This document shows positions 1 through 5,868 of a stretch of DNA of 6,760 nt, one piece after another. Each line of letters starts with the position of its first letter. Positions within the stretch are counted from its first letter, which is position 1. A model generated the notes under the pieces. The model ran no database searches and had not been told where the DNA came from. It worked only from the letters and a program-made list of their open reading frames with translations. Where the stretch lies: contig JASHUJ010000097.1 of the NCBI GenBank assembly GCA_030040035.1, positions 1-6,760 of the forward strand. The letters are read 5' to 3'. The DNA comes from Thermoplasmata archaeon. GTDB lineage: Archaea > Thermoplasmatota > Thermoplasmata > Lutacidiplasmatales > UBA184. The position numbers and the translations under genes were made by a program.

Positions 1-1
1 G

Positions 2-259
2 GTCGTCGAGGGTTGCCCCGTACCGCTCGTCGTCGCGGGCGGTCCCAAGCTCGACAGCGAGCGGGCCGCACTCGAGCTCGCTCGGAACGCGATCGACCAG
101 GGCGCCCATGGCGTCGACATGGGCCGCAACATCTGGCAGTCCGACCATCCGATCGCGATGCTCAAGGCGCTCCGGTCGATCGTGCACGAGAAGGCGACGG
201 TCTCGGAGGCCCTGGACGTGCTCTCGGCGGCCAAGGCCCGGTCGACGGCGACCGCCTGA
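2..259 (+). CDS. Class I aldolase of the DhnA/LsrF type, 3' end only
   Basis: The last 85 codons of a gene that starts before the window, ending in TGA. The fragment holds the C-terminal part of a TIM-barrel aldolase: PVPLVVAGGPK near its start and GVDMGRNIWQ about 35 residues later. In the DeoC/LsrF/FbaB family these two strands and loops (GGPK and GRN) bind the substrate phosphate; the Schiff-base lysine lies upstream and is outside the window. In archaea this family includes class I fructose-1,6-bisphosphate aldolase (glycolysis and gluconeogenesis) and 2-amino-3,7-dideoxy-D-threo-hept-6-ulosonate synthase (archaeal entry to the shikimate pathway). The visible part does not separate the two. 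The soluble C-terminal helix (MLKALRSIVHEKATVSEALDVL) is typical. The next gene, a tRNA, is 47 bases downstream and has its own promoter. Confidence 0.85.
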   Translation, partial: VVEGCPVPLVVAGGPKLDSERAALELARNAIDQGAHGVDMGRNIWQSDHPIAMLKALRSIVHEKATVSEALDVLSAAKARSTATA

Positions 260-275
260 GCGGGCCTCCCCAACC

Positions 276-285
276 ATCATATTGG
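276..285 (+). promoter_or_regulatory. TATA-like box of the tRNA-Leu gene
   Basis: ATCATATTGG is an AT-rich island in otherwise GC-rich sequence. Its centre is about 27 bases before the first base of the tRNA (307), the standard distance for an archaeal TATA box when transcription begins at or next to the mature 5' end. No clear BRE purine run precedes it. Confidence 0.5.
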
Positions 286-306
286 CGACCTCGCTCGGCT
301 CGGCGC

Positions 307-391
307 GCGGGGATTGCCAAGCTTGGCCAAAGGCGCCAGATTCAGGGTCTGGTCCCGTAGGGGTTCGTGGGTTCAAATCCCTCTCCCCGCA
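307..391 (+). tRNA. trnL: tRNA-Leu, anticodon CAG
   Basis: The cloverleaf can be folded by hand. The acceptor stem is GCGGGGA (307-313) with TCCCCGC (384-390), discriminator base A391. The D-stem is GCC/GGC with the G18-G19 pair at 325-326. The anticodon stem is CCAGA/TCTGG (336-340, 348-352) around loop TTCAGGG, giving anticodon CAG at 343-345, which reads leucine codon CTG. A long variable arm (353-366, CCC/GGG stem) marks a class II tRNA, and A at the discriminator position suits Leu. The T-loop is TTCAAAT. CCA is not encoded (ACCC follows), as in many archaea, so it would be added by a nucleotidyltransferase. No intron is present. One oddity: the T-stem GTGGG/CCCTC has a T-T mismatch (368 with 382). 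Confidence 0.95.
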
Positions 392-718
392 CCCGGATTC
401 GCCCTCCGGCCGGGCCAGAAGTCACGCGGCGCGGGGGCGACGCAATCCCCCGAGCGTACTCCCGAGGTGAGGCGCTTGCGGAAGATTACCGGCCGCGACT
501 CCTCCTCCCCGATCGGGTCCGTCCCGTACCGGACGGTCGGTCGTCCTCGGAGCACGGCGGGAGATGGGCCACCCCAAGCCCCATCGGGGCGCCGCCCGGG
601 GGGTCGATCCGCCCCAAGACGGACTCGCTCCGGGCCGTGCCCCGCGCCCACTGGTCGCTCGCGGACCTCGACGGTCGACGCACCGAGCCGTCGTTCCGAC
701 CTTCGGTGGTTCCCTTAC
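392..718. other. Intergenic stretch, no supported gene
   Basis: These 327 bases lie between the tRNA and the 3' end of the reductase gene. Several overlapping open frames cross it on both strands, but their products are low-complexity Arg/Pro/Gly-rich sequences without a recognisable motif, as expected from GC-rich DNA with few stop codons. One compact hairpin is visible: GCCCC-ATC-GGGGC at 578-590, without a T-tract after it. I see no tRNA, no clear promoter and no repeat. Confidence 0.6.
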
Positions 719-1243
719 TCAGCTGACGACCCGATACTCGCTCTGTACGAACCCGCTCGGGAACGATCGCGTGCGGACGTGAGCGAGGCGGATGTCCCGG
801 GGTACCACCCCGAACAGCGGCACGCCCCGCCCGATCACCACCGGGACCCGGGTGATCGTAAGGTCGTGGATGAGCCCGGCGCTGAGGAACCCCTGGACGG
901 TTCGCCCTCCGTCCACGTAGACATGGGTGAGCCCGCGCTGCTCGAGCCGGGCGAACACTTCGGCGGCCGGGAGGTTCATGAGCTCACAGGCGGAGCCAGG
1001 AGGTCCGCGGATCGAGGAAAGGGTTCCGCTGAGGACAAGGACCGGTCGGCCACCGTATGGCCAACTGTCGAACGTTAGGACGGTCTCGAACGTCTTACGA
1101 CCCATGACCACCGCATCGACACCGGCGAGGAACGCATCGAACCCGTTGTCCTCCTCTTGGCCGGGCATTAGAAAGTCCAGGTCGCCATTTTCCCGCGCGA
1201 TGAACCCATCGAGGCTGACCCCCACGAAGACCGAGGCCTTCAT
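719..1243 (-). CDS. DHFR/RibD C-terminal-like reductase family protein
   Basis: A 174-residue protein of the dihydrofolate reductase-like superfamily (RibD C-terminal domain, COG0262). Family landmarks are in order: first strand and substrate loop MKASVFVGVSLDGFIA (1-16), the NADPH-side motif VVMGRKTFE (45-53), a central strand RPVLVLS (66-72), VYVDGGRTVQGFL (108-120), and the last conserved segment GLIHDLTITRVPVVIGRGVPLFG (123-145). The length matches stand-alone members such as the YyaP/YwjB type, which are predicted NAD(P)H-dependent reductases of unknown substrate. It lacks the deaminase half of RibD, so a riboflavin role cannot be assumed. The ATG at 1243 is chosen because homology begins there; the frame stays open far upstream to about 1897, but that part runs antisense through other sequence and looks non-coding. 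The gene shares a strand with the tautomerase upstream (293 bases away), so co-transcription is possible but unproven. Confidence 0.85.
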   Translation of the reverse strand: MKASVFVGVSLDGFIARENGDLDFLMPGQEEDNGFDAFLAGVDAVVMGRKTFETVLTFDSWPYGGRPVLVLSGTLSSIRGPPGSACELMNLPAAEVFARLEQRGLTHVYVDGGRTVQGFLSAGLIHDLTITRVPVVIGRGVPLFGVVPRDIRLAHVRTRSFPSGFVQSEYRVVS

Positions 1244-1536
1244 GGCCCACCGAACCCCGAACTCAGGTTCACGCTTTCGAACGGCCCTCGTCCCCCGGAG
1301 GCACTTCCGAGAGCGCGGCGCCGCAGTGCACCGTTTGTCGACCGGCCCTGCCGCCCGGCCCCACGAGCGACGCCGTCCGCGCACCCGCTCCCCCTCGGGC
1401 CGTCGCCGGGATTCGGACCGGCGGCGAGGGCGCCCGAGGGCGGCGCTCCAGCGCTCTCGAGACTCCCGGCGACGTGATCCCTTCGGCGGATCCCGCCGCT
1501 CGTCTTCGTCGCGGACCGGAGTACTGCGCGATGGGC
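1244..1536. other. Gap between reductase and tautomerase genes, no supported gene
   Basis: This 293-base stretch has an open minus-strand frame (1269-1556, 95 codons) and open plus-strand frames, all giving Arg/Gly/Pro/Ala-rich products with no hydrophobic-core pattern or known motif. I find no convincing TATA-like box before the reductase start at 1243; the nearest upstream bases (GGTGGGCC before the ATG) offer only a weak Shine-Dalgarno. It may be a long leader of a tautomerase-reductase transcript or decayed sequence; neither can be shown from sequence alone. Confidence 0.45.
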
Positions 1537-1983
1537 TTAGGCGCCGCCTTTCGCACGGCCGGCGATCTGGGCCAGTTGGTTCCGCGCGGCCTGCGTGATG
1601 TCGGCGCCGGTATTTGCGTGGCCGTTGATCCCCCAGCCTCCCTCGGGCGACTCGGTGATCAGCACCCAAGTACGCTCCTTGAGCGAGGGATCCCCTGCCG
1701 CGGCGGCGACGAGATCGGTCAGCTCTCGCACGACGCCGAGCTGCTTTTCCCGATCGAGGACGCCGATCGGCGTGAGCACCTGGACCCGGACGTAGTTGGA
1801 GTCGCCGTCGACGTTCGAGATCGCGCCCGGCGGAAGTGCGTGGACGAACGCGGCCGTGTTCTTCTGGAAGAGCGGGATCGCCGGCACCTTCTCCCACCGC
1901 ATCACCGCGGCGGCGAGGTCGCGGGCGAGCGTATGCGGGTTCGCGAACGTGCCGTCCGTACAGTAGACATCGATCATCGGCAT
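1537..1983 (-). CDS. Two-domain tautomerase-superfamily protein (4-OT-like)
   Basis: A 148-residue protein starting MPMIDVYCTDGTF. Tautomerase-superfamily enzymes use the amino-terminal proline, exposed after removal of Met, as catalytic base. This decides the start: ATG at 1983 is followed by Pro, while in-frame ATGs further upstream (up to 2016) would bury it. The protein looks like two beta-alpha-beta units, residues 1-60 and 64-135. The second contains VRVQVLTPIGVLDREKQLG and a WVLITESPEGGWGINGH stretch (106-122) resembling the C-terminal part of 4-oxalocrotonate tautomerase subunits. The length suits fused-domain members (cis-CaaD or malonate semialdehyde decarboxylase size) rather than 62-residue 4-OT. 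The likely role is keto-enol tautomerisation of a small organic acid or a related detoxification step; the substrate is unknown. It is divergent from a TetR regulator, with a perfect palindrome beginning 18 bases upstream of this start, so repression by that regulator is likely. Confidence 0.8.
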   Translation of the reverse strand: MPMIDVYCTDGTFANPHTLARDLAAAVMRWEKVPAIPLFQKNTAAFVHALPPGAISNVDGDSNYVRVQVLTPIGVLDREKQLGVVRELTDLVAAAAGDPSLKERTWVLITESPEGGWGINGHANTGADITQAARNQLAQIAGRAKGGA

Positions 1984-2001
1984 GGTCGTGACCGGAGCCA
2001 T

Positions 2002-2017
2002 TATGATGCGCATCATA
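2002..2017. promoter_or_regulatory. Perfect 16-bp palindrome, likely TetR operator
   Basis: TATGATGCGCATCATA equals its own reverse complement over all 16 bases; the flanking pair (2001 and 2018) no longer matches. It sits between the divergent tautomerase (ATG at 1983) and TetR (ATG at 2049) genes. If the tautomerase mRNA is leaderless, the palindrome centre (2009/2010) falls about 26 bases upstream, exactly over the TATA region, so a bound dimer would block TBP. TetR proteins bind palindromes of about this size as dimers and commonly control the divergent neighbour and themselves. That this regulator binds here is inferred. Confidence 0.65.
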
Positions 2018-2020
2018 TAG
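2013..2020. promoter_or_regulatory. AT-rich TATA-like box in the divergent promoter region
   Basis: TCATATAG (CTATATGA on the minus strand) is the most TATA-like string in the 65-base divergent gap and overlaps the right half of the palindrome. On the plus strand it ends 28 bases before the TetR ATG, fitting a leaderless or very short-leader transcript. On the minus strand it is centred about 33 bases upstream of the tautomerase ATG. Either or both genes could use it. Confidence 0.4.
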
Positions 2021-2048
2021 CTACTGGTCGTCGCCCGGGGACGAGCGG

Positions 2049-2663
2049 ATGTCGGAAGCCGGAACGCACGGGCCCCGACGCTCGAAGGCGGAGGGTCGGT
2101 CCCGTATGGTCGCGAGCGCCGCCGGGATCATCGGCGCCCACGGGGTGGACGCCGCCTCGTTCTCCGCGGTCCTAGCCGACAGCCGGGCCCCCCGGGGGTC
2201 GATCTATTACTACTTCCCTTCCGGGAAGCGTCAGCTCGTCGAGGACGCGGTCCGCTGGACGTCGACCCTGGTGCTCGACCACCAGCGCGCCTGCTCGGCC
2301 CGAACGGCCGGTGGCGTGCTGGCCCACTTTCTCGAGTTCTTCCGCCGTTCGGTCGTGTCGTCTCGCTGTCGCACGGGCTGCCCGCTCGCGGCGGTCGCGA
2401 TCGGCAGCTATTCGGAGGAAGAGCTCCTCGGACGGGTCGTACGCTCGAGCTTTCAGCGGTGGATCTCGCTGCTCGCCCGCCAGCTGCGCGCCCAGGGGGT
2501 TCGAGCCGCGGCCGCGCAAGAGCTGGCCGTGACGGCCCTCGCGTCGATCGAAGGCGCGCTGATCCTCTGTCGGGCCGCCGGGGGGGTCGGCCCGCTCGAC
2601 ACGGTGGACCGACAGCTGCGTCGCCTCGCGAGGTCCGCTGCGCGCGACCGGCGGGCTCACTGA
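2049..2663 (+). CDS. TetR-family transcriptional repressor, LmrA/YxaF-like
   Basis: A 204-residue regulator. The N-terminal helix-turn-helix spans about residues 13-66: MVASAAGIIGAHGVDAASF forms helix 1 and the turn, and APRGSIYYYFPSGKRQLV (47-64) is the recognition helix and following signature of TetR proteins. The C-terminal ligand and dimerisation half contains GCPLAAVAIG (110-119) followed by EEELLGRVVRSSFQRWISLL, a pattern known from LmrA/YxaF-type regulators (GCP.AA...), which respond to small aromatic or drug-like molecules in bacteria. The ATG at 2049 places the HTH at the usual distance from the N-terminus; no good Shine-Dalgarno precedes it, consistent with a leaderless mRNA. It is divergent from the tautomerase across a palindrome and followed after 31 bases by a membrane protein on the same strand. 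The family is chiefly bacterial, so lateral acquisition is possible. The ligand is unknown. Confidence 0.88.
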   Translation: MSEAGTHGPRRSKAEGRSRMVASAAGIIGAHGVDAASFSAVLADSRAPRGSIYYYFPSGKRQLVEDAVRWTSTLVLDHQRACSARTAGGVLAHFLEFFRRSVVSSRCRTGCPLAAVAIGSYSEEELLGRVVRSSFQRWISLLARQLRAQGVRAAAAQELAVTALASIEGALILCRAAGGVGPLDTVDRQLRRLARSAARDRRAH

Positions 2664-2694
2664 GAGGTTAAGCGCGGGGGCCGGTAGCGCCGGC

Positions 2695-3762
2695 GTGGCC
2701 GCTCGCTCCGAGGCGCGCCCCCGATTCGAGACGCTCGGACGGCTCACGGAGATCGTCACGGGTCTGGTCGCCGCCGGGATCTCGATCGTCGTCCTGGCGA
2801 ACCCGTTCGTCCCGATCGACACGCTGATCGTGCTGCTCGCGATCACGGTCGCGACGGACGGCGTGCGCCTCCTCGTCACCGGCGGCACCCCGCGCCGATG
2901 GTGGCAGCGCCTCACGTCGGACCTCGGCTCGACGTTCCGGTGGCTCCGACGGCTGGGACGGGTCGGGCTCGGCGTGCTGGTCCTCGCGATCGTCATCGCC
3001 GTGCTCGTGAGCCCCCAGATCCGCGAGCTGAGCCTGCTCTACGGGCTCGCCATCGCCGTCGTGCTCCTGAGCCTGGACCGGCTCACGCACGGCTTCAGCG
3101 CCGGCACCTCGCGCTACCTTCAGGTCGCCTCGGCGGGCGCGGGCGCGATCGCGATCGCTCTCGTCCTGGTGGCCCTCGTGGACCCGTCGATCGGGCTCGC
3201 GACGTTCGCGGTCCTCCTCGCGGTCTCGCTCCTGCTCGACGGCGTCCAGAGCGTGGTCTCGGGCCTCCGGCCGACCGACCCGCGGCAGATCGTCCTCCTG
3301 AAGCTCGTCCTGTTCGCGCTGTTCTACGGGCTCGTCCTGATCAACTGGATCGACCTCTTCGGCAAGGCCGTCCCGGCGTACGGCGTCTGGTTGATCCTCA
3401 CGTACTTCGCCCCGTTCTGGGTGATCCTGATCTACGAGGGGTTCTCGGAATGGCCGCTCGCGATCAGCCTCGGCCTCCTGGTGTCCCTCGCCAACGACGT
3501 CGGCTACTACTTCGTCGGGAACCTCCTCTTCGGGTTCCACCAGGACCTCGTGACCTGGTCGTCGGGGCAGCTCGGGCTCTACGGAGATCGGGTCGTGACG
3601 TTCTTCCAGGCCGGGGCGTTCACGATCCCGGTCGACTCCTGGATGATGGGCGTGTCGATCTACGCCCGCGCCGTCGTCGTGACGCTCGGTCTCTACTACT
3701 GGTGGAGGCACCCGAGCCGGATCGTGGCGCGAGTCTCCCCCTTGCCGCCCGTGGGAGCCTAG
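2695..3762 (+). CDS. Multi-pass membrane protein with three DUF308/HdeD-like hairpins
   Basis: A 355-residue integral membrane protein with about ten predicted helices: roughly 17-36, 43-62, 89-106, 112-130, 144-162, 166-186, 198-218, 229-248, 254-278 and 318-337. The first six form three similar hairpins. Each has a helix, a turn with proline (ANPF at 35-38, VSPQ at 105-108, VDPS at 162-165) and a second helix ending in Asp (ATDG, SLDR, LLDG; D55, D128, D182). This is the layout of DUF308/HdeD-type repeats, whose bacterial members are linked to acid stress. The remaining third (about 198-340) carries NWIDLFGK, SLANDVGYYFVGN and an amphipathic stretch near 290-315, and I do not recognise it. 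The start is GTG at 2695 with no Shine-Dalgarno; a weak TATA-like GGTTAAGCG (2666-2674) is at leaderless distance. The gene follows TetR by 31 bases. No transport motif is visible, so function is unknown. Confidence 0.78.
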   Translation: MAARSEARPRFETLGRLTEIVTGLVAAGISIVVLANPFVPIDTLIVLLAITVATDGVRLLVTGGTPRRWWQRLTSDLGSTFRWLRRLGRVGLGVLVLAIVIAVLVSPQIRELSLLYGLAIAVVLLSLDRLTHGFSAGTSRYLQVASAGAGAIAIALVLVALVDPSIGLATFAVLLAVSLLLDGVQSVVSGLRPTDPRQIVLLKLVLFALFYGLVLINWIDLFGKAVPAYGVWLILTYFAPFWVILIYEGFSEWPLAISLGLLVSLANDVGYYFVGNLLFGFHQDLVTWSSGQLGLYGDRVVTFFQAGAFTIPVDSWMMGVSIYARAVVVTLGLYYWWRHPSRIVARVSPLPPVGA

Positions 3763-4528
3763 ACGTCCCGCGCCCGCGGGATTGGAGCGCGGCGACCACC
3801 AGCTCGAGCGCTCGGCGCAGCCCGGCGGACGTGTCGTGGAACCGGGGCTCCCATCCGGCGTCATCGAGGTGGTCACTGATCACGAACACCGCGCCGGCCT
3901 CGAGTCGGCGGTACCGTGCCACCGAGAAGACAGCGGCCGCCTCCATCTCGACGGTGAGGACGCCCTGCGAGCGGTACCGGCGAATCTCGGCCCGGGTCTC
4001 GCGATACGGCGCATCGATCGTCCAGGAATCGCCGACCGAGTGGGGCTCTCGTTCGCGCTCGAATGCGCGACCGAGAGCGCGGGCGAGTCCCGGCGACGCA
4101 TGCGCGAGGCGACCGGGCCTGAAGTAGTGGTGGGAGGTGCCCTCGTCCCGCAGGGCCCGCCGACAGACGACGAACGATCCCGCGCGCAAGTCGGGCTGAA
4201 GCGATCCGGCGGTCCCGACGATCACGAATCGCCGGGCCCCGAGGGCGGCCAGTTCCTCGACGACGATCGAAGCCCACGGGGCTCCGGGTCCGCCGAGCAG
4301 GGTCACCCCCGTCCCGGGCGCGACGCGGTAGACATCGGTTCGCGCGTCCCGCGTCCCGGGATAGCGGCGGTCGAGGTACGAACCCCAGCGACGACCGAAC
4401 AGGAGCACGATGTTCGGAGGTACGCGGGGTGGAATGCCGCCCCGGCGCTGCCAGACGTACCGGTGGAACTCGACCGGGGAGAAGAGCGCCTTCTCCCGGT
4501 GCTTACCGGCAAGCTGAGGATACGACAC
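3620..4528 (-). CDS. Nucleoside phosphorylase (PNP/UDP family) with anomalous C-terminal tail
   Basis: A 302-codon frame; residues 1 to about 250 form a phosphorylase domain that cleaves a nucleoside with phosphate into base and ribose-1-phosphate. Landmarks: VIVGTAGSLQPDLRAGSFVV (103-121, the phosphate-binding GT.G.lQP loop), RDEGTSHHY (127-135), VEMEAAAVFSVARYR (193-207, ribose-binding Met and Glu) and VISDH (216-220). The Asp resembles the catalytic Asp of purine nucleoside phosphorylases, whereas DEGTSHHY recalls archaeal uridine phosphorylases, so the substrate is open. The N-terminal GDPxR phosphate motif is not evident; IVLLFGRRWGSYL occupies that place. The GTG start at 4528 is chosen because GGAGGG lies 8 bases upstream and homology starts soon after. 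The final 52 residues (Arg/Ser-rich) read antisense into the last 143 bases of the membrane protein gene and look non-coding. A one-base insertion just before would end the protein at TAG (3761-3759). Confidence 0.82.
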   Translation of the reverse strand: MSYPQLAGKHREKALFSPVEFHRYVWQRRGGIPPRVPPNIVLLFGRRWGSYLDRRYPGTRDARTDVYRVAPGTGVTLLGGPGAPWASIVVEELAALGARRFVIVGTAGSLQPDLRAGSFVVCRRALRDEGTSHHYFRPGRLAHASPGLARALGRAFEREREPHSVGDSWTIDAPYRETRAEIRRYRSQGVLTVEMEAAAVFSVARYRRLEAGAVFVISDHLDDAGWEPRFHDTSAGLRRALELVVAALQSRGRGTSRLPRAARGRLAPRSGSGASTSSRDRASRRRRGRRSTRPSSRSRPGS

Positions 4529-4536
4529 CTGCGGGA

Positions 4537-4542
4537 CCCTCC
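4537..4542 (-). promoter_or_regulatory. Ribosome binding site of the phosphorylase gene
   Basis: GGAGGG on the minus strand, 8 bases before the GTG at 4528. It decides between this start and the more upstream in-frame ATG at 4774, whose extra 82 residues are Arg/Ser-rich and unlike the family. Confidence 0.6.
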
Positions 4543-4813
4543 GGCTCGGGAGACGCTGGGCCCGATGAGGGTAGCGGCGTCGAGCCCGCGCATCGACCCC
4601 GCGATCCTCGCTCGCCCGGTCCGGATCGCGAGGAACAACTCTTCTGCTGATGCCGGACGATGACCGCCTCTCTCTGAGCTCCCAGCCTTTCCATCTCGCA
4701 GCCTGCGCGGTCCGATACGCCGAGCGGTCCGACTGTCGTGCGGCCTTCGAAGTACGAGTTGGGCAAGAGACCACTCTCCGAATGCCCTCTCTCCGGCAGC
4801 CCGCTCCAAGGGG

Positions 4814-4823
4814 TTTGTATATC
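4814..4823 (+). promoter_or_regulatory. TATA box upstream of the surface protein gene
   Basis: TTTGTATATC is an isolated AT-rich element, 80 bases before the ATG at 4903. Transcription would start near 4845 and leave a leader of about 55-60 bases, consistent with the strong Shine-Dalgarno of this gene. No other TATA-like string lies between it and the start. Confidence 0.5.
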
Positions 4824-4887
4824 GGTCAGGGGATGCGGCTCCCAGCGGCACCGAGCGTCCGGGGGGACCGACCGTGCCGACGTACGC

Positions 4888-4893
4888 AGGAGG
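4888..4893 (+). promoter_or_regulatory. Ribosome binding site AGGAGG of the surface protein gene
   Basis: A consensus AGGAGG with a 9-base spacer to the ATG at 4903. It fixes the start and argues against the earlier in-frame start at 4738, which would place the signal segment about 75 residues into the protein. Confidence 0.7.
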
Positions 4894-4902
4894 CAGCGGA
4901 AC

Positions 4903-5724
4903 ATGGCGTCCCGATTTCGAGGAGCGGTGGCGGCAAGATGGAGAACCTCACCCCGACGGCAGCATGCGAGCCTGGCGGCCGGTGCTGCGGCCTTGCTCGT
5001 CCTCTCTGGATTGCTGACCGGTTACGCTACCCTCGCGCACACCGGGGCGAGCCCGAGAGACCTCCGTAGCGCTCTATCGGTAACGCCCCCCGCGTCCTTC
5101 GCCGCGCCGTACACCGGACAGGGCGACTCGGTCTTCGAGGGCAGCGAGCTGGGATGCGTGGCGACGGGCTTGCCGGTCTTTCCGTTCTCCAACGCTACGA
5201 CGGGGAAGCTGACCGCCTCGGTCTCGACGAAGGTCTCCGCGTGTGGCTCGGTACTCGGCTGGTCGGCCCAAGCCGCCGGGTTCGCGATCTACATCGACCC
5301 GTTCGCGGGAAAGACCGGAACGGATCACATCGTCGTCCACTTCACGTCGACCTTCAACGTGACCCTCAACGTGACCGGTAGTCGCGGAGTCGGCGCTCCG
5401 CCCTCGTCCGCGAACTTTTCGATCATCTGGGAAGCTGCGGTGTACAACGAGAGCGACCAGGTGACGTCGGCCGGGTTCACGTCGTACGAGCCCACCCTGA
5501 CCGATCAGATCAATTCGGGCACCTATTCGCACCTGTTCAAAGGGGTCAAGGAGACGGGGTACTGTAACGCCTCGCTCTCCAGCGGCTATACCTACGAGGT
5601 CGCGATCGGGGTCGTGTTCGAGCTGATCGCTTCCGTGGGGACCTCGGGCGCGACCGCGAGCGCGTCGCTGAACGCCGCCACCGACGGCAACGCCCTCAAG
5701 GTCGCTTCCATCAGCGAGCCGTAG
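4903..5724 (+). CDS. Secreted or membrane-anchored surface protein, family unknown
   Basis: A 273-residue protein I do not recognise. The N-terminus is basic (MASRFRGAVAARWRTSPRRQ) and followed by one hydrophobic segment at about 22-44 (ASLAAGAAALLVLSGLLTGY), either a signal peptide or an uncleaved anchor with the rest outside. The body is rich in Ser, Thr, Gly, Ala and Val and looks like a beta-structured domain (KLTASVSTKVSACGS, IVVHFTSTFNVTLNVTG). It contains six N-X-S/T sequons (N97, N152, N156, N171, N182, N222), many for its length, suggesting N-glycosylation at the archaeal surface. Three cysteines (85, 114, 221) could give one disulfide. There is no C-terminal anchor, no sorting motif and no catalytic pattern. 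It has its own promoter and Shine-Dalgarno, so it is probably transcribed alone. A cell-envelope role is inferred from topology only. Confidence 0.75.
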   Translation: MASRFRGAVAARWRTSPRRQHASLAAGAAALLVLSGLLTGYATLAHTGASPRDLRSALSVTPPASFAAPYTGQGDSVFEGSELGCVATGLPVFPFSNATTGKLTASVSTKVSACGSVLGWSAQAAGFAIYIDPFAGKTGTDHIVVHFTSTFNVTLNVTGSRGVGAPPSSANFSIIWEAAVYNESDQVTSAGFTSYEPTLTDQINSGTYSHLFKGVKETGYCNASLSSGYTYEVAIGVVFELIASVGTSGATASASLNAATDGNALKVASISEP

Positions 5725-5726
5725 AG

Positions 5727-5778
5727 CCGGAGGCGCTCGATCGTGTGGGCTCCCACCATTTCCGACGGGGCGCTCCGG
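5727..5778 (+). repeat. Imperfect inverted repeat just after the surface protein gene
   Basis: CCGGA-G-GCGC (5727-5736) can pair with GCGCTCCGG (5770-5778), giving nine pairs with one bulged G, and is followed by TTT. The loop carries a small hairpin, GTGG-GCTC-CCAC (5745-5756). It begins three bases after the stop codon, so it could act as a 3' end or processing structure of the surface protein mRNA. The T-tract is short for an archaeal terminator and chance pairing is common in GC-rich DNA. Confidence 0.3.
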
Positions 5779-5868
5779 TTTGGACCGGGCGGACCCGCCG
5801 AGGTCACCGAGAGGGCCGTTCTCTCAACTGGCGAGGGTCTCGGCGGCCGGAGAGATACTTGGAGGGGC

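Larger units (their letters stand above)
4529..4902. other. Divergent intergenic region between phosphorylase and surface protein
   Basis: These 374 bases contain the phosphorylase ribosome binding site at the left and the promoter and ribosome binding site of the surface protein at the right. The middle (about 4545-4810) has open frames on both strands, including a minus-strand frame ending at 4303 that reads EELFLAIRTGRARIAG, but none shows a family motif or a start signal. No clear TATA-like box for the phosphorylase is visible. No repeat or RNA gene is recognised. Confidence 0.5.

Noticed and set aside
578..590. GCCCC-ATC-GGGGC hairpin as a terminator
   Set aside because: It is short, has no T-tract, and is nearly 190 bases beyond the tRNA and 130 beyond the reductase stop; such hairpins are expected by chance at this GC content.
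307..718. Possible integration site at the tRNA 3' end
   Set aside because: I looked for a second copy of the tRNA 3' segment and for an integrase gene in the window and saw neither.
1244..1897. Upstream in-frame extension of the reductase frame
   Set aside because: The added residues are Arg/Gly-rich with no motif and run through the tautomerase gene on another frame. The DHFR-like fold begins at the ATG at 1243.
2668..3876. A 402-codon open frame on the minus strand, rich in Asp, Glu and Arg
   Set aside because: It is the antisense of the membrane protein gene. Strong periodic acidic and basic composition is what GC-rich Leu/Val/Ile codons give when read backwards; the plus strand has clear helices and repeats.
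3782..4663. A 293-codon plus-strand open frame opposite the phosphorylase
   Set aside because: It shows no motif or start signal and is fully explained as the antisense of a gene with clear family signatures.
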